A stretch of 64,000 nucleotides of DNA, taken from the NCBI RefSeq assembly GCF_005771535.1, contig NZ_VANU01000002.1:372001-436000 (forward strand), read 5' to 3'. Below the pieces are notes generated by a model that was not told the origin of the DNA, did no database searches, and worked only from the letters and a program-made list of their open reading frames with translations. The position numbers were made by a program, and so were the translations under genes. Below are positions 54,622 through 63,147 of this stretch, one piece after another. The number at the start of each line of letters is the position of its first letter. The stretch's first letter is position 1. This DNA is from Arcobacter arenosus. GTDB taxonomy: Bacteria; Campylobacterota; Campylobacteria; Campylobacterales; Arcobacteraceae.

Positions 54622-55581
54622 TTATTTGATAATTTTAGTAGCTTTTTCAAGTACTGATTTTGGAACTTCTATACCCATTCTTTTAGCCATTTTTGGATTA
54701 ACATAAAGGTCAGTTCCCTTTGCCATTTTTACATCAATTGAACCTGGTTTTTCACCCTTTAAAATTCTTATAACAATATCTCCAGTTTGTTTCCCTAAAT
54801 CAAAGTAGTTATAACCAACAGCAGCAATTGCTCCTCTTTCAACTGTACTTGTATCCCCTGCAAAAACTGGAACTTGTGCATCAATACCAACTTTTATAAC
54901 TGATTCAACAGCTGAGATAATAGTATTATCAATTGGACAATAAATAGCATCTGCTTTACCAACTAATTGTTTTGCGGCAATCATTACATCAGAAGATTTT
55001 GGTGCAGCTGCTTCTACAATTTTAATACCCATTTCTTTTGCTACATCTTTAGCACTATTTAACATTGAAACTGAATTTGCTTCACCTGGATTGTATGGAA
55101 CACCAATTACTTTAAGACTAGGTACAAACTCTTTAATTAAAGAAAAATGTTCTTTAATATTAGCCATATCTGATAAACCTGTAACATTTCCACCTGGTTT
55201 TTCTAAACTTGGAACAAGTTTCGCTGCTAATGGGTCAGTTACAGCTGAAAATACAACTGGAATTGTTTTTGTAGCCGTAACTGCTGCTTGTGCTGATGGT
55301 GTTGCAATTGCAACAATAATATCAGGATTTTCTCCTACCATTTTTCTAGCAATTTGTGAAGCAATATCAGGTTTCCCTTGAGCACTTTCATAGGTAAATT
55401 TAAGATTATCACCACTATAACCATTATCATTTAATGTTTGTTTGATTCCATCTCTTACCGCATCTAGCGCTGGATGTTCTACAATTGCAGTTGTTGCAAC
55501 ATACGCAGGTTTAGCTTGTAAAGCAGAAGATACTAAAAGTGTTGACATTAGAGCACTTTTAAAAATTGAATTTAATCTCAT
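54622..55581 (-). CDS. ABC transporter substrate-binding protein, PF04392 (TrpX-like)
   Basis: A 319-residue precursor with a signal peptide ending near S-A-L-Q-A (residue 23). Family landmarks are V-E-H-P-A-L-D-A-V-R-D-G, P-D-I-I-V-A-I-A-T-P-S-A-Q-A near residue 86 and V-F-S-A-V-T-D-P-L-A near 110. The family includes tryptophan-binding TrpX of streptococci, but the ligand varies. It is divergent from the LivK-type importer across a 429-base spacer. Confidence 0.85.
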   Translation of the reverse strand: MRLNSIFKSALMSTLLVSSALQAKPAYVATTAIVEHPALDAVRDGIKQTLNDNGYSGDNLKFTYESAQGKPDIASQIARKMVGENPDIIVAIATPSAQAAVTATKTIPVVFSAVTDPLAAKLVPSLEKPGGNVTGLSDMANIKEHFSLIKEFVPSLKVIGVPYNPGEANSVSMLNSAKDVAKEMGIKIVEAAAPKSSDVMIAAKQLVGKADAIYCPIDNTIISAVESVIKVGIDAQVPVFAGDTSTVERGAIAAVGYNYFDLGKQTGDIVIRILKGEKPGSIDVKMAKGTDLYVNPKMAKRMGIEVPKSVLEKATKIIK

Positions 55582-56010
55582 AACGAATTCCTTAGAATGA
55601 TTTATTTATTTAAACTTAAGAAAACAATTTAATAAAATTGTAAAATATTGTATATCTTTACAACTAAATGGTTACTTAATATTTTTTAGAATGATGATTT
55701 TAGAATTTCAATATTAAGATAGTTTTAATATGCTATTGCTCTAATAATACAACTAAAGCAAATTTTGAGTCTAAATAGTTAACAAATATTTGTATATTAT
55801 CTCTACATATAAAACAAAAATTATATTCTAAAACTATTTAATATAGCCATTTATAGGGATATTAAAGAATATTATCTAAGTTGAAAAAAAATAAATTGAA
55901 AAATAAAATTGTTTAATTGTATAAATTGTAAACAATTATTGTAGACAATGTGCTAACATGTTTTTCATGATTTATCAATGATAAATACTAATTAAAATTT
56001 AGGAGAGAAA
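55582..56010. other. 429-bp divergent intergenic region with tandem operators
   Basis: No open reading frame of note. The right end holds a tandem pair of 12-bp palindromes (55925-55949) and an extended -10 TGCTAACAT, described separately. The left end, ahead of the minus-strand importer, has ACAATTT/AAATTGT arms (55624-55641) that may be a weaker inverted element. The centre is very AT-rich with no strong secondary structure. I saw no small RNA signature. Confidence 0.6.
55925..55959 (+). promoter_or_regulatory. Tandem operator and extended -10 before the LivK-type importer
   Basis: ATTGTAAACAAT (55925-55936) and ATTGTAGACAAT (55938-55949) are 13 bases apart centre to centre. Four bases later comes TAACAT (55954-55959) with TG upstream, an extended -10. 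The spacing of both elements is identical before puuE. The GT-N2-AC core fits GntR/FCD-type operators, so the regulator gene at 61395 is the likely binder. Confidence 0.75.
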
Positions 56011-57180
56011 ATGAAAAGGTTTATGAAACTTAGTTTAGTAGCTGGGCTACTAAGTAGTACACTTTTAGCACAAGATACAATTAAAATTGGTTTTGTGGGA
56101 ACACTTTCAGGTGCAAATGCAGCTTGGGGAACTTCAAATGTAAGATCAATGGAAACATCTGCTGATATTTATAATGCACAAGGTGGAGTTGAAATTGGTG
56201 GAAAAAAATATAAAGTTGAAGTAATTCCATTTGATGATGCATATGATCCAAAAATTGCAGTTGCAGGTATGGAAAAAATGGCTCAAGAGCAAATCAAGTA
56301 TGTAATTGGACCAAATGATGATGCCCAAGCTATTGCAGTTAGACCAATTGCAGAAAAAAATAAAATTGTATATTTCCCATATGCGTTTAATAAAACTCTT
56401 TATAAAAAACCAGCTAATTATGCAGTTTTTGGAATGATTGCTTCATATCAATGGGAACCAGCAGTTTATAAATGGCTTCAAGATAATAAAGATGTTAAAA
56501 CAATTGCATTTCTTGCAGCTAATGCAGCTGACCCACTAAACCAAAGAGATAATGGTATTAAAATCGCACAAGATTTAGGTTTAGATGTTGTTGAAGCAAA
56601 AGCAACATATAAAGCTGATACTAGAGATTTCTTTTCTGTAATTACACCAATAATTAAGAAAAAACCTGACCTTTTAGTTCTTTCAGGGGTTTCTCCTGCA
56701 ACTGCGCCACTTATTATTAAAACAGCTAGACAATTAGGATTTAAAGGATTTATGGCAGCTGGAACTGCACTTGATGCTGGTATCTTAAAAGAAGGTGCTG
56801 GGGATGCTGCAAATGGATTTATTTGTCAAGGTGGAGCAGATGCTTCAATCCAATCTGAAGTTATGGAAAAATGGGTTGAAACTTATACTAAAAAATTTGG
56901 TGAATATAATGATGAATCAAACACAAAAGTATTCGCACTTGAATATATTTTAGAAGTTATGAAATCAAACCCAAAAGCTATTAATGATGCAGATGAGTTC
57001 CTTAAAACTGTTGATGCAGGTTGGGAAGCTCCAAATAAATTTTTCAAAGACAAAGATGCAAAATTAAAATTTGTAGGTACTACAACATTTGGTCAAGATA
57101 GACAATTAGGTGTTCCATTAACTCCAAAAATCTATAAAGACGGAAAGTTTGAAACACTATTTGTTGGTTCAGCAGACTAA
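56011..57180 (+). CDS. LivK-type ABC transporter substrate-binding protein
   Basis: A 389-residue precursor with a signal peptide (cleavage near L-L-A-Q, residue 21) and a type I periplasmic binding fold: I-K-I-G-F-V-G-T-L-S-G-A-N-A-A-W near residue 24 and Y-V-I-G-P-N-D-D-A-Q-A near 92. It is related to branched-chain amino acid and amide binding proteins. Its operon partner is an allantoin/hydantoin racemase, suggesting allantoin, hydantoin or another ureide as ligand. That is inference. Confidence 0.85.
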   Translation: MKRFMKLSLVAGLLSSTLLAQDTIKIGFVGTLSGANAAWGTSNVRSMETSADIYNAQGGVEIGGKKYKVEVIPFDDAYDPKIAVAGMEKMAQEQIKYVIGPNDDAQAIAVRPIAEKNKIVYFPYAFNKTLYKKPANYAVFGMIASYQWEPAVYKWLQDNKDVKTIAFLAANAADPLNQRDNGIKIAQDLGLDVVEAKATYKADTRDFFSVITPIIKKKPDLLVLSGVSPATAPLIIKTARQLGFKGFMAAGTALDAGILKEGAGDAANGFICQGGADASIQSEVMEKWVETYTKKFGEYNDESNTKVFALEYILEVMKSNPKAINDADEFLKTVDAGWEAPNKFFKDKDAKLKFVGTTTFGQDRQLGVPLTPKIYKDGKFETLFVGSAD

Positions 57181-57186
57181 TTTAAA

Positions 57187-57230
57187 TGAGGCATCAAATG
57201 ATGCCTCAATCAATTAATTTTTTTAGGGAA
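57187..57230 (+). terminator. Attenuator-like hairpin after the substrate-binding protein gene
   Basis: TGAGGCATC and GATGCCTCA pair perfectly over AAAT, with a run of seven T residues about 13 bases later. It lies between the binding protein and permease genes, mirroring the hairpin after urtA. Confidence 0.7.
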
Positions 57231-57237
57231 AAACTTT

Positions 57238-58110
57238 ATGGAACAAATATTACTTAATGGCTTAATTACTGGCTCTCAATACGCTTTGATTGCCCTTGGA
57301 TTAACTCTTATTTTTTCACTTATGAGTATTCTTAATTTTGCCCATGGACAAATGTATGTTTTAGGTGCATTTGTAACTTATTATGTTTATGGAAAATTAG
57401 GATTACCTTTTATTGTAGCTGTTATTGCTTCAGGTTTAACGTTAGCACTAATAGGTGCGATATTTGAAAAATATCTTTTTAACACCGTATTAAAACGTTC
57501 AGTTAGGGAAGAAAGTTCAATGCTTCTTGCTGCTGGAACTGCATTTTTTCTAGATGCTTTAATTCTTATTGTATTTGGTGAAAAACAAAGAAGTGTTCCA
57601 GCACTTGTTGATGGAGTATTTTGGGGTGAAGAGTTTGGACTAGATATTATCATTCCATACAATAGAGTTGTAATAGAAATTATTGCAGTTGTGATGATTG
57701 TTTCATTTATTTTATTTATGCAATATTCAAAACCAGGTCGAGCGATGAGAGCCTTAGCTCAAGATAAAACAGCTGCTCAACTTATGGGTGTGGATTTAGA
57801 TAGATATAGTTTAATAGGTTTTGCCTTAGGAGCTATGCTTGCAGGTGTAGCTGGAAGTTTACTTGTAACAATTACAGGTGTAAATTCTGGTATTGGTGGA
57901 GGTATTTCTATACAAGCTTTTACTATGATTATGATTGGTGGAGCAGGAGTTATTTCAGGTGCCATCTTAGGTGGATTTATTTTAGGACTAGTGGAAGCTT
58001 TTGGTCTTTACTATTTACCTGGAGATATAACTTATCTTGTAATCTTTGTTGGTCTAATGATATTCCTTACTTTACGTCCACAAGGACTTATGGGTAAACC
58101 TTGGGGGTGA
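57238..58110 (+). CDS. LivH-type ABC transporter permease
   Basis: A 290-residue permease with about eight transmembrane segments: the LivH N-terminus G-S-Q-Y-A-L-I-A-L-G-L-T-L, then L-N-F-A-H-G-Q-M-Y-V-L-G, and the coupling loop A-L-A-Q-D-K-T-A-A-Q-L-M-G-V. It follows the binding protein after 57 bases and precedes the LivM-type gene by 3 bases. Confidence 0.9.
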   Translation: MEQILLNGLITGSQYALIALGLTLIFSLMSILNFAHGQMYVLGAFVTYYVYGKLGLPFIVAVIASGLTLALIGAIFEKYLFNTVLKRSVREESSMLLAAGTAFFLDALILIVFGEKQRSVPALVDGVFWGEEFGLDIIIPYNRVVIEIIAVVMIVSFILFMQYSKPGRAMRALAQDKTAAQLMGVDLDRYSLIGFALGAMLAGVAGSLLVTITGVNSGIGGGISIQAFTMIMIGGAGVISGAILGGFILGLVEAFGLYYLPGDITYLVIFVGLMIFLTLRPQGLMGKPWG

Positions 58111-58113
58111 TTT

Positions 58114-59079
58114 ATGGAAAATAAAAAATTTATAATACAAGTATCAATAGCCTTAGTATTTCTTTTGGTTTTAATTCCTACTGTTTTAATTTCAATGGGA
58201 AGAAATGATTATCTTTATGGAATTACATCAGTTGCAATTTTAGCAATGATTAGTTCAGGTGTTTGGTTAACTTTCTATATGGGTAGAATCAATATAGGTC
58301 AAGGTGCATACGCTTTGATTGGGGCATATACAACAGCTGTTTTAGTTACACAATTAGAACTTTCTTTTTGGATATCTATTTTTGTAGCAGGTTTTGTGGC
58401 AGCATTTTTTAGTATATTAATTGGATTACCAATCTTAAGATTAAAGGGTGTGTATTTTTCAATGATTACCTTAACTTTAACAGAGGTTGCAAAACTATTA
58501 GCTATTGCATTAGTTCCAATAACAAATGGTCCTAGAGGAATTACAAATATACCAGTTCCAGGAGAGTTAAGTATATTTGGATTAACAATTATTCCAGACT
58601 TTGCAACAATGGAAAATAGTAAAATTGGATTTTATTACCTTGCTGTTATTGCTATGATTATTACCTTTGCAATTATGTATAGACTTACAAAATCTAGAAT
58701 GGGGATTTTATTAAGATCCCTACAACAAAATGAAGAATTGGCTTCATCATTTGGAGTTAACATTGCTTATCTAAGGGTTATATCTTATGCAATTGCTTCA
58801 TTTTTTGGTGGAGTTGGAGGAGCTATTTTTATTAATTTAACTCAATCAGTTTATCCAACAACTTTCCAAGTTGCTGATTCAATTAACTATATGCTTTATA
58901 CATTTTTAGGTGGATTGGCATATGTGTTTGGACCTATTTTAGGGGCATTTGTTTTATATTTTTCTTGGGATTTACTGTTTATATTCAAAGAATATCAGTT
59001 ACTTATTTATTCAGGAATCATGATTTTACTGATGATATTTTTACCAAATGGGATATTAAGTTTAAGGTTTAAAAAATGA
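58114..59079 (+). CDS. LivM-type ABC transporter permease
   Basis: A 321-residue permease with nine to ten transmembrane segments, G-R-I-N-I-G-Q-G-A-Y-A-L-I-G near residue 56 and the coupling loop S-L-Q-Q-N-E-E-L-A-S-S-F-G-V. It overlaps the ATPase gene by 4 bases (ATGA). Confidence 0.9.
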   Translation: MENKKFIIQVSIALVFLLVLIPTVLISMGRNDYLYGITSVAILAMISSGVWLTFYMGRINIGQGAYALIGAYTTAVLVTQLELSFWISIFVAGFVAAFFSILIGLPILRLKGVYFSMITLTLTEVAKLLAIALVPITNGPRGITNIPVPGELSIFGLTIIPDFATMENSKIGFYYLAVIAMIITFAIMYRLTKSRMGILLRSLQQNEELASSFGVNIAYLRVISYAIASFFGGVGGAIFINLTQSVYPTTFQVADSINYMLYTFLGGLAYVFGPILGAFVLYFSWDLLFIFKEYQLLIYSGIMILLMIFLPNGILSLRFKK

Positions 59080-59858
59080 GAAAAAGAATTTTAGAGATAA
59101 ATAACCTAAGTAAAAAATTTGGTTCTTTATATGCAGTAAATGACGTAACCTTTGAAGTTTATGAAGGTGAGATTTTATCTGTAATTGGTCCAAATGGAGC
59201 AGGGAAATCAACAACTTTTAAATTGATTTCATCATTTTTAAGACCAAGCTCTGGCGAAGTTGTTTTTAATGGTGAAAAAATCTCTGGATTAAAACCCCAC
59301 TTAGTTGCTAGAAAAGGTGTTGTTAGAACTTTTCAAGAAACAACTGTTTTTAAAAGTATGAATGTTAGGGATAATATAATTATTGCCCACCAATTACAAG
59401 CAAAATCTAATCTTTTAGGGTTTTTCTTTAATACAAAATTAGCAAGAAAAGATAATGAAAGATTTGGTAAATCTGCCGATGAGATTATTGACTTTTTAGG
59501 GCTTAGTGAGGTTAGAGATGAACTTGCTTCAAATTTACCCCATGGATTATTAAGAGCTTTAGGTATTGCAAATGCCTTAGCTTGTAAACCAAAGGTTTTA
59601 TTACTTGATGAACCTTTTGCAGGGATGAATCATGATGAAACAAAAAGATGTATGTAGATGGTAAAACAGATTAAAAATTCTGGAGTTACAGTACTTTTAG
59701 TTGAGCATGATATGCCAGCAGTTATGGAGATATCAGACAGAATTGTTGTTATTAGTTTTGGAGAAAAAATAGCTGAGGGAAAAACTGAGCAAATCCAAAA
59801 AAATCCTAAAGTAATAGAAGCTTACTTAGGTGTAGAAGATGAAGAGTTAGGGATATAA
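59076..59858 (+). pseudogene. LivG-type ABC ATPase interrupted by an in-frame TAG
   Basis: Reading 59076-59858 as one frame gives a 260-residue LivG-like ATPase with a single TAG at 59655-59657 (codon 194). Before it lie Walker A G-P-N-G-A-G-K-S-T, the signature-like L-P-H-G-L-L-R-A-L and Walker B L-L-L-D-E-P-F-A-G-M-N. After it come the H-loop V-E-H-D-M and the LivG C-terminus, in the same frame. An ATG follows the TAG immediately (ATG-TAG-ATG), so reinitiation could yield a separate 66-residue piece. A CAG-to-TAG change would explain it. Possible readings are a real nonsense mutation, a sequencing error, or stop readthrough. Confidence 0.85.
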
Positions 59859-59859
59859 A

Positions 59860-60579
59860 ATGGCATTATTAGAGTGTAAAGATTTAGAAATAAACTATGA
59901 CCAAGTAAGAGCTGTAAAAAAAGTAAATCTAAGCCTTGAAGAGGGGGAAACTATTACTTTAATTGGAGCAAATGGTGCAGGAAAATCTTCTATTTTAAAA
60001 GCAATTACAGGACTTAAAAAGCCAACTTCTGGGGAAGTTTTATTTAATGGTGAAAGCTTAAATGGAATGAGTCCATCAAAAATAGTTGAAAAGGGAATTG
60101 CTATGACTCCTGAAGGAAGAAGAGTTTTCCCATACATGAGTGTAAAAGATAATCTTTTAATGGGAGCATTTACTAGAAAAGATAAAGATGGTATAAAAGA
60201 AGATTTAGAAAAAGTACTTGATAAATTTCCAAGATTAAAAGAGAGATTCAAACAGCAAGCAAGTACTATGAGTGGAGGGGAGCAACAAATGATGGTAATT
60301 GGTCGTGCTCTTATGTCAAGACCAAAAATTTTACTTATGGATGAACCTAGCCTTGGAATTGCTCCAAAATTAGTTCAAGATATTGCTCGTTCAATTGTTC
60401 AAATTAATAAAGAGGATAAAGTATCTGTTATTTTAGTGGAGCAAAACTCAAGAATGGCACTTAAAATCTCTAATAGAGCCTATGCAATGCAATTAGGAGA
60501 AGTATTATTAAGTGGTCAATCAAAAGATTTAATACATGATGAAAGAATAATTGAACTATATTTAGGGGGAAGCCATTAA
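59860..60579 (+). CDS. LivF-type ABC transporter ATP-binding protein
   Basis: A 239-residue ATPase with Walker A G-A-N-G-A-G-K-S-S, signature M-S-G-G-E-Q-Q-M-M and Walker B I-L-L-M-D-E-P-S-L-G-I. It is intact, unlike its LivG-type partner. The stop shares a base with the racemase start (TAATG). Confidence 0.92.
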   Translation: MALLECKDLEINYDQVRAVKKVNLSLEEGETITLIGANGAGKSSILKAITGLKKPTSGEVLFNGESLNGMSPSKIVEKGIAMTPEGRRVFPYMSVKDNLLMGAFTRKDKDGIKEDLEKVLDKFPRLKERFKQQASTMSGGEQQMMVIGRALMSRPKILLMDEPSLGIAPKLVQDIARSIVQINKEDKVSVILVEQNSRMALKISNRAYAMQLGEVLLSGQSKDLIHDERIIELYLGGSH

Positions 60580-61277
60580 TGAAACTAGCAATTATAAATC
60601 CAAATTCTACGGAATCAATGACTAAAAAGTGTGAAGAGGTTGCTTTAAAGTTTAAAAACCCAGATACCCAAATTTGGGCTTCAAATCCAAGCAATAGTCC
60701 AAAAAGTATAGAAGGTCATTTTGATGAGGTGAAATCATTAATGGGTTTAATGGATGAAATCAAAAAAGCAAAAGAGTGGGGTGCAGAGGCCTATGTTGTT
60801 GCTTGTTTTGATGACCCTGGATTAGAAGCAGCTAGAGAGTTAGTTGATGGTCCAGTTATTGGAATTTGTGAAGCAGCTATGCATATGACATCAATTATAT
60901 CTTCAAGCTTTTCTGTGGTTACAACACTTAATAGGTCAGTTCCAATTATTGAAGAGTTAAGTCATAAATATGGTATGGATAAGTTTTGTAGAAAAGTAAG
61001 AGCTGCAGATATTCCTGTACTTGCTTTAGAAGATGGAACTTGCAATGCAATGGAAAAAATTGAAAATGAGATTTTAAAAGCAGTTAAAGAAGATAATTGT
61101 GAAGCTATTATTTTAGGTTGTGCAGGGATGGCTGATTTAACAATTGAGTTATCAAAAAGATGTAATATTCCAGTTGTTGATGGAGTTTTATGTGCAATTA
61201 AGATGGCAGAAAGTATGGTTGGAGCAAAACTTCAAACTAGTAAAATAAATGCGTATGCATACCCTATTGAAAAATGA
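60579..61277 (+). CDS. Asp/Glu/hydantoin racemase family, probable allantoin racemase
   Basis: A 232-residue cofactor-independent racemase with the family's two cysteines, C76 in V-V-A-C-F-D-D-P-G and C181 in I-L-G-C-A-G-M, and the N-terminal I-I-N-P-N-S-T-E-S-M. In ureide pathways this enzyme interconverts allantoin enantiomers so that a stereospecific allantoinase can use both. It is translationally coupled to the importer ATPase, linking uptake and first processing. Confidence 0.86.
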   Translation: MKLAIINPNSTESMTKKCEEVALKFKNPDTQIWASNPSNSPKSIEGHFDEVKSLMGLMDEIKKAKEWGAEAYVVACFDDPGLEAARELVDGPVIGICEAAMHMTSIISSSFSVVTTLNRSVPIIEELSHKYGMDKFCRKVRAADIPVLALEDGTCNAMEKIENEILKAVKEDNCEAIILGCAGMADLTIELSKRCNIPVVDGVLCAIKMAESMVGAKLQTSKINAYAYPIEK

Positions 61278-61318
61278 TGAAACTTTAATGGTTACCATTT
61301 GAATTATTTAATTAATAG

Positions 61319-61330
61319 ATTGTTTACAGA
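61319..61330 (+). promoter_or_regulatory. Weak operator copy before the GntR gene
   Basis: ATTGTTTACAGA keeps the left half and GT-N2-AC core of the 12-bp operator. TATAAT (61346-61351) lies 15 bases further on, so the site sits at the -35 position, consistent with autoregulation. A 13-base near-palindrome AATGGTTACCATT lies at 61287-61299. Confidence 0.45.
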
Positions 61331-61394
61331 AACTAGAATGTAAATTATAATATAATAAACTAGTATAAAAAGAAAAAAGTGGGAGAAACTTTTA

Positions 61395-62075
61395 ATGGAC
61401 AAAAATGATTTATTTACTTTAGAAGATAATATTGTAAATTTTATATTTGATGCAATATTTACAAAAAATCTTCAGCCAGGTACTAAATTATCAGAAAGTG
61501 TTTTAGCAAAAGAGTTAAATACAAGTAGGGATGTTGTAAGAAAAGCCTTTAGTAAACTACAAACGATGGGAATCTTAAGTTATAAAAAGAATCAAGGGTT
61601 TCATGTTGTTTGGATTAGTGAAGAGAATGCAAAAGATATTTTTACTACAAGAAAAATAATTGAGGCAGGTATTGTTGAAATTGTTACAAAAAGACATTTA
61701 AAAGAAAATTTAGATTTATCCTCACTTTTAGAAAATATTGATACTGAAGAGTATTTAAAACTATCTCATAGAAATGGAGAATATGTTAAATCATCTTGTG
61801 ATTTCCATCTAAATTTAGCAGCATTAAGTGAAAATGAGTTTTTAATTAATGCCCTAAAACCTTTAATCCCATTAAGTATTCTTGCCGCATTAATTTATGA
61901 AGATGAAAATACTGAGTTCTCTTCATATGATGAACATAGAGTTTTAATTGAAACAATTAAAAGCAAAAATGTTTCAAATGCAAAAAATGTTATGTTAGAA
62001 CATTTAGATCATTGTCTTGAAGTTTTAGATTTTGATATAACTAATAAAAAGAATAAATTTCTTTTTGCTAACTAA
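61395..62075 (+). CDS. GntR-family (FCD domain) transcriptional regulator
   Basis: A 226-residue regulator. The N-terminal winged helix (about 10-78) has G-T-K-L-S-E-S-V-L-A-K-E-L-N and R-D-V-V-R-K-A-F-S-K-L. The C-terminal FCD ligand-binding domain has metal/ligand histidines in C-D-F-H-L-N, Y-D-E-H-R and L-E-H-L-D-H. Its location between the racemase and allantoinase genes and the GT-N2-AC operators nearby suggest a regulator of allantoin catabolism, with an intermediate as effector. GGGAG precedes the ATG at 10 bases. Confidence 0.88.
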   Translation: MDKNDLFTLEDNIVNFIFDAIFTKNLQPGTKLSESVLAKELNTSRDVVRKAFSKLQTMGILSYKKNQGFHVVWISEENAKDIFTTRKIIEAGIVEIVTKRHLKENLDLSSLLENIDTEEYLKLSHRNGEYVKSSCDFHLNLAALSENEFLINALKPLIPLSILAALIYEDENTEFSSYDEHRVLIETIKSKNVSNAKNVMLEHLDHCLEVLDFDITNKKNKFLFAN

Positions 62076-62110
62076 GTAGTTCTCCAACTTAGTTAATTCT
62101 ACTTTTTTAT
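62069..62110 (+). terminator. Terminator after the GntR gene
   Basis: TAACTAAGT and ACTTAGTTA form a perfect 9-bp stem over a nine-base loop, followed by ATTCTAC and six T residues. The stem includes the gene's stop codon region. Confidence 0.75.
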
Positions 62111-62142
62111 TAAAAAAACAATTGTATAAAAAATAGACACAA

Positions 62143-62177
62143 ATTGTAGACAATCATTGTAGACAATCTGCTAAAAT
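62143..62177 (+). promoter_or_regulatory. Tandem operator and extended -10 before puuE
   Basis: ATTGTAGACAAT occurs twice (62143-62154 and 62156-62167), 13 bases apart, then after four bases TAAAAT (62172-62177) preceded by TG: an extended -10. The geometry matches the site before the LivK-type importer base for base. Confidence 0.78.
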
Positions 62178-62230
62178 TCTCTTATAAATAAATTAAGAAG
62201 TCTTTTTGACTTTTTTTATGAGAGAAAAAA

Positions 62231-63139
62231 ATGATTTATGAAAACTATCCAAGAGATTTAATCGGTTATTCAAATGAGCCTATAAATCCAAAATGGCCTA
62301 ACAATGCAAAAATAGCTTTACAGTTTGTTTTAAACTATGAAGAGGGTGCTGAAAATTGCATCTTACATGGTGATGAGGCTAGTGAGGTTTTTCTATCAGA
62401 AATGAATAATCCACAAGCTTTTTATAATCAAAGACACAAATCCATTGAATCTTTATATGAATATGGTTCAAGAGTTGGGGTTTGGAGATTATTAGAACTG
62501 TTTAAAGATTTTGATATCCCTGTAACAATTTTTGCAGTTGCAATGGCAATTGCAAGAAATCCAAAACTAGCTGAATATCTTGCCCTTAACAATTACGACA
62601 TCTGTTCCCATGGATATAGATGGATTAACTATCAAACAATTGAAGAATCAATTGAAAGAGACCACTTATATAAAAGTATTGAAGTATTAGAAAAAATGAT
62701 TGGTACTAGACCACTTGGTTGGTACACTGGACGTGATAGTGAAAATACTAGAAAACTAGTAGTTCAAGAGGGTGGATTTTTATATGATAGTGATGCTTAC
62801 AACGATGATTTGCCTTACTTTTCCCCTGAACTTTCAAGTAAAAAACATTTAGTAATTCCATATACAATGGATACAAATGATATGCGATTTGTATTTGGTG
62901 GATTTAATCATAGCGATGAGTTTTTCAACTACTTAAAAGATAGTTTTGACTGTCTTTATGAAGAGGGGCAAACTAGTCCAAAAATGATGAATATAGGGAT
63001 GCACTGTCGAATTTTAGGAAGACCTGGAAGATTTCAAGCTATCAAAAGATTTTTAGAATATGTAAAACAATTTGATGATGTATGGTTTTGTAAAAGAATA
63101 GATATAGCCAACCATTGGCACAAAAATTTCAATATATAG
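62231..63139 (+). CDS. puuE: Allantoinase, PuuE (polysaccharide-deacetylase-like) type
   Basis: A 302-residue enzyme hydrolysing allantoin to allantoate. PuuE-specific stretches are near-complete: Y-P-R-D-L-I-G-Y near residue 5, Q-F-V-L-N-Y-E-E-G-A-E-N near 33, E-Y-G-S-R-V-G-V-W-R-L near 77 and I-C-S-H-G-Y-R-W near 125. PuuE is unrelated to the metal-dependent AllB allantoinase. It follows a tandem operator and is 8 bases from alc. Confidence 0.94.
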   Translation: MIYENYPRDLIGYSNEPINPKWPNNAKIALQFVLNYEEGAENCILHGDEASEVFLSEMNNPQAFYNQRHKSIESLYEYGSRVGVWRLLELFKDFDIPVTIFAVAMAIARNPKLAEYLALNNYDICSHGYRWINYQTIEESIERDHLYKSIEVLEKMIGTRPLGWYTGRDSENTRKLVVQEGGFLYDSDAYNDDLPYFSPELSSKKHLVIPYTMDTNDMRFVFGGFNHSDEFFNYLKDSFDCLYEEGQTSPKMMNIGMHCRILGRPGRFQAIKRFLEYVKQFDDVWFCKRIDIANHWHKNFNI

Positions 63140-63147
63140 GAATATTA

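Noticed and set aside
58114-59657. Frameshift as explanation for the interrupted LivG-type gene
   Set aside because: Both parts lie in the same frame and join without missing or extra residues at the TAG, so a nonsense codon rather than a frameshift is indicated.
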